Positions 58,601-64,000 of a stretch of 64,000 bases of DNA are shown here, in pieces. Both the position numbers and the translations under genes were made by a program. The notes under the pieces were generated by a model, which was not told the DNA's origin, did no database searches, and saw only the letters and a program-made list of their open reading frames with translations. The stretch is from Kondoa malvinella (taxonomy: Eukaryota; Basidiomycota; Agaricostilbomycetes; Agaricostilbales; Kondoaceae): the NCBI GenBank assembly GCA_039545315.1, contig BCIM01000003.1, positions 363,799 to 427,798 of the forward strand. Reading direction: 5' to 3'. Within the stretch, counting starts at the first letter, position 1. Each line of letters begins with the position of its first letter.

Positions 58601-61600
58601 CCCAACCGACCTCCGACCTGAACTCCTCGTCGGCCGCTACATTCCCAACTTGGTCGCAAAGCCTTTCGAGATCAGCAGGGAATACGCTCAGATCATCTAC
58701 GACCAGACTCGTTCGCCGCGTCTGGAGAAGGTGCTCGGTGCTTGGGAGTCTGACAATTGGGCATCCGAAGAAAACTACACCAAACTCGGTTATGTCATCC
58801 TTGTCGAGCTTTTATCCTACCAATTCGCCTCGCCTGTGCTATGGATTGACACTCAGAACCGTCTCTTCACCGAATACAACTTTGAACGCCTCATCGAATT
58901 CGGTCCTTCGCCTACTCTTTCCGGAATGGCTACTCGTACTCTCAAGATCCGCTATGAAGGGTCAGACAACTCGAATGGTGTCACTCGAGAGATCTACTGT
59001 GTTGCCAAGAACCAGAAGGAAGTCTATTACCAATTCGAAGACGAGGCTGATGGTGCTGCCGAAGCTGCGCCTGCTCCAGCATCGAGCGCCTCGGCTCCTG
59101 CAGCTACACCTACTCTTGCACCTGCTGCTGCTGCTGCTGCTGCCGCACCTTCTCCACCTGCCGCACCTTCTGGACCCGCAGCTAGTGTCGATGATGTGCC
59201 ATTGAAGGCTACCGATACTCTGCGAGTCATTATTGCACAAAAACTGAAGAAACCTGTTGGTGAAGTGCCTCTCGCCAAAACGATCAAAGATCTAGTCGGC
59301 GGCAAATCTACCCTACAGAACGAAATTCTCGGCGACTTGCAAGCCGAATTCGCCTCGGCACCTGAGAAGGGTGAAGAAATGCCTCTTGACGAGCTGGGAT
59401 CAGCTCTCAACGTCGGCTACTCTGGCTCTTTGGGCAAGTACACAAGCGGCCTCATCTCCCGTATGGTCGGCGCAAAGTTGCCTGGTGGTTTCGGCATGTC
59501 AGCAGCCAAAGGTCATCTACAGAAGCAATGGGGACTGGGTCCTGGCCGTACTGATGGTGCTCTCTTGATCGGTCTCACAATGGAACCCGCCAAACGTCTT
59601 GGAGCTGAAGCTGAAGCAAAGACTTGGCTTGACTCGGTTGCCCAAGCATATGCTTCTCAAGCTGGCATCTCGCTTTCTGCTGGCGGCTCTTCTGGAGGCG
59701 GAAGCTCTGGAGGCGGAGGTGCTGTCATCGACAGTGAAGCTCTTGACGCCCTCGAAGCCAAACAACTCGATTTGGCTAGCCAGCAAGTCGAAACCCTCAA
59801 TCGCTTCCTTGGTCGTGATGCACGTGTCGGCTTCCGCCAGAAAGACTCGCAGAAGGCTGAAACCGATGCGCTGCAAGCTAAGCTTGACTCGATCCTCCGC
59901 GAGCATGGCGAAGATTACATTTCCGGCATCCAACCTGCCTTTGAACCTCTCAAGGCTCGTCACTTCAACAGCGCCTTCAACTGGGTGCGACAAGATGCTC
60001 TTTGCATGATGTACGACATCATCTTCGGTCGTCTCACTACTGTCGACCGTGACATCACTGCCCGCTGTCTCGTCATCATGAACCGTGCCGACCCTGCTCT
60101 GCTCGATTACATGCGATACAACTTGGACAAAGTCGACGCAAGTCAAGGCGAGAACTACAAGCTTGTTAAAGAGTTTGGCTACATGCTTTTGCAAAACTGT
60201 GAAGAAGTTCTTGGTACTCCGCCAGTTTACAAGGATGTGACAGTCCCTACCGCGCCGAAAGTCACTATCAGCCCGACTGGTGACATTGTATACGCTGAAG
60301 TAGCTCGATCAAAGATCACCCGTCTGGAGAAGTATGTGGCAGAAATGGCAGCCGGTACCAAGGTCACCCAAAGCTTGAATCTGGACAAAGTACACGACTC
60401 GATTTCCGACTTGTATCGTCTTGTCAAAGCACAACCTTCCATTTCTAAGCAGCACATGCAAGCTATCAAAGCCTTGTATGGAGAAGTCGCTCGCTCGCTT
60501 GGCAAATCAGCTTCGTCCAGCAGCGGCATGCCAACATCTGCCAGTGGTCCTAGGACCAGAAGACCTAGCTCGCAGTTCCTACGACCGAAACAGATCGAGC
60601 CTACGCAAGTTTCCGATGACAAGGTTCCTCTTCTACATTTGCGTCGCAAAGTCGGAACCGAATGGCAATACTCTTCGCGCCTGTCTTCAGTATACCTCGA
60701 CGTGCTCAAAGACATTGCTACAGCTGGTACTTCATTCTCTGGCAAGAACGCTTTGCTGACTGGTGTCGGGCGTGGTTCTATCGCTGGTGAGATTCTGCGT
60801 GGTCTTCTGGCCGGTGGTGCCAAAGTCATTATTACGACATCTCGCTACTCTCGCTCTGTCGTTGAATACTACCAAGGCATCTACCAAGAAGTCGGCAGTC
60901 GTGGATCTCAGCTCACAGTCGTTCCTTTCAATGGCGGTTCTCGTCAAGATGTAGAGGCTCTAGTCGAATACATCTACTCTACTGACCCCAACAACGGCTT
61001 GAACATGGACTTGGACTTCATCTTGCCTTTCGCTGCTCTACCTGAAAACGGGCGAGAGATTGACAACATTGACGACCGCTCGGAATTGGCTCATCGCATC
61101 ATGTTGACCAACTTGCTGCGTCTTCTCGGTGCTGTCAAAACCAAGAAAGCCAGCAGACGCTTCATCACTCGTCCTACACAAGTCATCTTACCTCTTTCGC
61201 CAAACCACGGTTTGTTCGGCAACGATGGTCTGTACAGTGAATCCAAGATCTCTCTCGAGACTCTGTTCAACCGTTGGGCTTCTGAATCCTGGGGTAGCTA
61301 CCTGTGTCTCGCTGGTGCCATCATCGGATGGACTCGTGGAACTGGACTCATGTCGGCAGCAAGTCTCGTTTCGGAAGGTGTCGAAGCTCAAGGTTGCCGC
61401 ACATTCTCTGCCAAAGAAATGGCTTTCAACATCCTCGGTCTCATGCATCCTTTGATGTTCGATGTGACCCAAATCGAACCTGTTTGGGCTGACTTCAACG
61501 GTGGTATGGGTGCATTAAACGACTTGCACCTCATGACTGCTCGTATTCGCAACGATATCAACGCAGAAGCTACCACTCGCAAGGCTGTCAGCACCGACAA

Positions 61601-64000
61601 TGCGCGCGACTTTGCGGTGACGAATGGTGTTGAAGCCGAAACTTTGCACAAGAGTATCCCCATTACGCCTCGAGCCAATCTGAATCTCAAATTCCCCGAA
61701 ATGAGATCGTACGAGCAATTCAGTGCCGACAAGATGAGCAAGTTGCGAAACACACTCGACCTGGACGACGTCATCGTCATCACAGGTTTCGCTGAGGTTG
61801 GACCTTTCGTAAGCCTTCCCCTAAGTAGTCATGCTCTTCCCTAATAGGACCTCGCAGGGTTCCGCTCGTACCCGTTGGGAGATGGAAGCTAAGGGCTCTC
61901 TCACCAACGAAGGTCTTCTCGAATTGGCCTTCGTGATGGGCTTGATCCAGCACTTCGACGGTCGCTTAAAAGACGGCAAGGTCTACGTTGGATGGGTCGA
62001 TGCAAAGACTCAAGAGCCGATCGACGAAACCGATGTTCGTGCCAAGCACGAGAAGCATATCCTTGAGCATACCGGTATCCGCATGATCGGTATGTCCCGC
62101 TCTCGGGGTTTATATCGTAGCTCACTCGTACGCAGAACCCGACCTTTTCCGCGGCTATGATCCCAAGCGCAAAGGCTTCACTCAAGAGATTGAGCTCAAC
62201 CACGACCTCGAAGCCATCGAGTCTTCTCTCTCGGAAGCCAACAAATTCCAGCTTGAACATGGCGACAAGGTCGATATCTGGGAAGACGGCGAGAAGGTCT
62301 TTGTTCAGTTCAAGAAAGGCGCCAAGGTAGGTCTCTGCAGTTAGCAGGTCGAAACTAGCTAATTGAGCTTCAATAGATTCACGTGCCGAAAGCCATTCGC
62401 TTTGATCGTCTTGTTGCTGGACAGCTTCCTACTGGCTGGGATGCCAAGGTGTATGGTATACCTCAGGACATCATCGATCAAGTCGACCGCACCGCTCTTT
62501 GGGCTCTTGTCTGTGTGGCAGAGGCTTTGATGATGTCTGGCGTGACCGACCCATACGAGCTTTTCAAGTTTATTCACCCTTCCGAAATTGGTACCGCTCT
62601 TGGATCCGGTATGGGTGGAATGGAAAGGTAAGTTGACAGGCGCACAGTATAGTCATAAGCTGAACATTTCTGCATAGTTTGTCGAAGATGTTCAGAGACC
62701 GGAGGGGCGAGGCCGACATCCAGAAGGACATTCTACAGGAGACCTTCATCAAGTCAGGATTATGTCCCAGCGCAAGTAATATTTCTGATGCCTCTTTAGC
62801 ACTGTCGCTGGTTGGGTCAACTTGCTTCTTCTTTCGGCCAGTGGTCCAGTCAAGATTCCTGTCGGTGCTTGCGCTACAGCTCTGCAGTCCGTAGAGATTG
62901 CTTGCGACACCATCAGGTCAGGCAAAGCAAAGGTCATGATCGCTGGTGGCTTCGATGACTTCTCAGAGTATGTTTGTTGCGTTGGGTTTTCCTATATTGC
63001 TGATCATTTTCGACAGAGAGGGAAGCTACGAATTGTAAGCACGATGACTGACAGTGATAGCAAATGCTCACAGTCTGCTGCAGCGCAAATATGAAAGCTA
63101 CCAGCAACACCGAGACCGAATTGGCCAGCGGACGCGAGCCAAACGAGATGTCTCGTCCAACTACAAGCACTCGTGCCGGCTTTATGGAGTCCCAAGGTTG
63201 TGGTGCTTCCATTCTCATGTCTGCTTCGACTGCCATCAAGATGGGATGCCCTATCTGTTAGTTCGCAGCCTCTTTGCTTGATAACAAACTGATAAGTCCT
63301 CTAGACGGTGTGATCGCGTACACTGCAACTGCTACTGACAAAGCTGGTCGGTCCATTCCCGCGCCAGGCAAAGGTGTCATCAGCACTGCTCGTCAATTGC
63401 CTTCCCGCAATCCTAACATCACCCTCGACCTATCTTACCGCAAAAGGCAGCTTGAATTCCGCCGCAAGCAAATCAGCCAAGTACGTCCGCCCACTGAGAT
63501 GACGAGGCCCTGCTGAGATTGAGCTCAAGTGGCTTGACCATGAAACCGAGCTGTTCAAAGCAGAAGTCGAAGATGCAGGACAAGATTTGGGCGATGCTAG
63601 CGTTGTCGAGAGACTCACGACAATCCAGTCAGAAGCTCAGCGACAAGAGAAGGAAGCCGTTGCAACATACGGCATGCTCGCCGGCCATGATCCTACAATC
63701 GCGCCTTTGCGTCGTGCTTTGGCTGTGTGGGGTTTGACAATCGATGACATTGGCGTTGCATCTGTGAGCCGATCCCTTCTCCATCTCTTCTCGATTTACT
63801 GACGTGCATGCAGTTCCACGGAACTTCCACTGTGGCCAACGACAAGAACGAGAGCAGTGCATTCAACAAGCAATTCGAACACCTTGGCAGAAGCAAAGGA
63901 AACGCTTGCCCTGTCATTGCACAGAAGTGGCTCACCGGTCATCCAAAGGGTGGTGCTGCAGCATGGATGCTGAACGGTATGACCCAGTCGATCCTGTCTG
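55656..64000 (+). CDS. FAS2: Fatty acid synthase FAS2-type chain: dehydratase, malonyl/palmitoyl transferase, ACP, ketoreductase, ketosynthase (3' end missing)
   Basis: Cytosolic type I fatty acid synthase subunit, cut by the window edge. The start [19 protein letters not shown] is followed by [11 protein letters not shown], which corresponds to the middle of a standard fungal beta chain. Domains (approximate residues): hot-dog dehydratase 150-480 ([23 protein letters not shown]); malonyl/palmitoyl transferase 490-850 with Ser in [10 protein letters not shown] near 634; one acyl carrier domain with Ser in LVGGKSTLQ near 1057 after an Ala/Pro linker; ketoreductase from about 1540 ([18 protein letters not shown]); ketosynthase from about 1900 with Cys in GACATALQ, His in FHGTSTVAN and [10 protein letters not shown] 12-nt exon lies at 56321-56332. 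Acetyl transferase and enoyl reductase are absent, so they must be on a separate FAS1. Whether a phosphopantetheinyl transferase domain follows cannot be seen. Confidence 0.93.

Overview
This is a gene-dense stretch of a fungal nuclear genome. Almost every gene is broken by short introns, mostly about 45-65 nt, with ordinary GT-AG borders and CTGAC/CTAAC-like branch sites. I saw no transposons, tRNAs, rRNAs or CRISPR arrays. The best lineage clue is the fatty acid synthase at the right end. Its FAS2-type chain starts with the dehydratase and malonyl/palmitoyl transferase domains that other fungi carry on the beta chain. To my knowledge this arrangement is described for Rhodosporidium-type yeasts (Pucciniomycotina). 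I therefore infer a compact basidiomycete genome of that group (Mixia would fit), without being able to name the species.

Layout, left to right. 0.2-16.7 kb, all on the minus strand: tripeptidyl-peptidase II; the splicing factor SPF30; an aspartyl-tRNA synthetase fused to a DUF2156 aminoacyl-transferase domain (ErdS, sterol aspartylation); a membrane-anchored alpha/beta-hydrolase next to it (candidate ErdH); the RNA polymerase II CTD phosphatase Ssu72; mitochondrial ribosomal protein L12; and an unrecognised multi-exon gene. 17-23 kb, plus strand: an Asa1-like WD40 protein, a secreted arylsulfatase and a Yippee protein. 23-31.2 kb, minus: a GPI-anchored aspartic protease, a Gap1-type RasGAP and DNA polymerase kappa. 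31.2-41 kb, mixed strands: a BTB protein, a polytopic membrane protein, a Yip1-family protein, a small RPEL-like gene, the ISWI-complex subunit Itc1 and an Mtq1/PrmC methyltransferase. 41-47.3 kb, plus: a vacuolar amino-acid transporter, two tandem paralogous secreted proteins and MPDU1. 47.4-64 kb: an FMN-binding split-barrel protein, the SAGA subunit Ada2, an ankyrin/RS-rich nuclear protein, the diphthamide J-protein Dph4, and FAS2, which runs off the right edge.

Most genes are unrelated housekeeping neighbours. The pair that looks functionally linked is ErdS with its hydrolase: one would use Asp-tRNA to put aspartate on ergosterol and the other would take it off. The two other points of most interest are the FAS2 architecture (dehydratase through ketosynthase on one chain with a single acyl carrier domain) and the tandem secreted-protein pair. 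Exon joins were worked out by hand from reading frame and family conservation. Most are solid; uncertain ones are marked.
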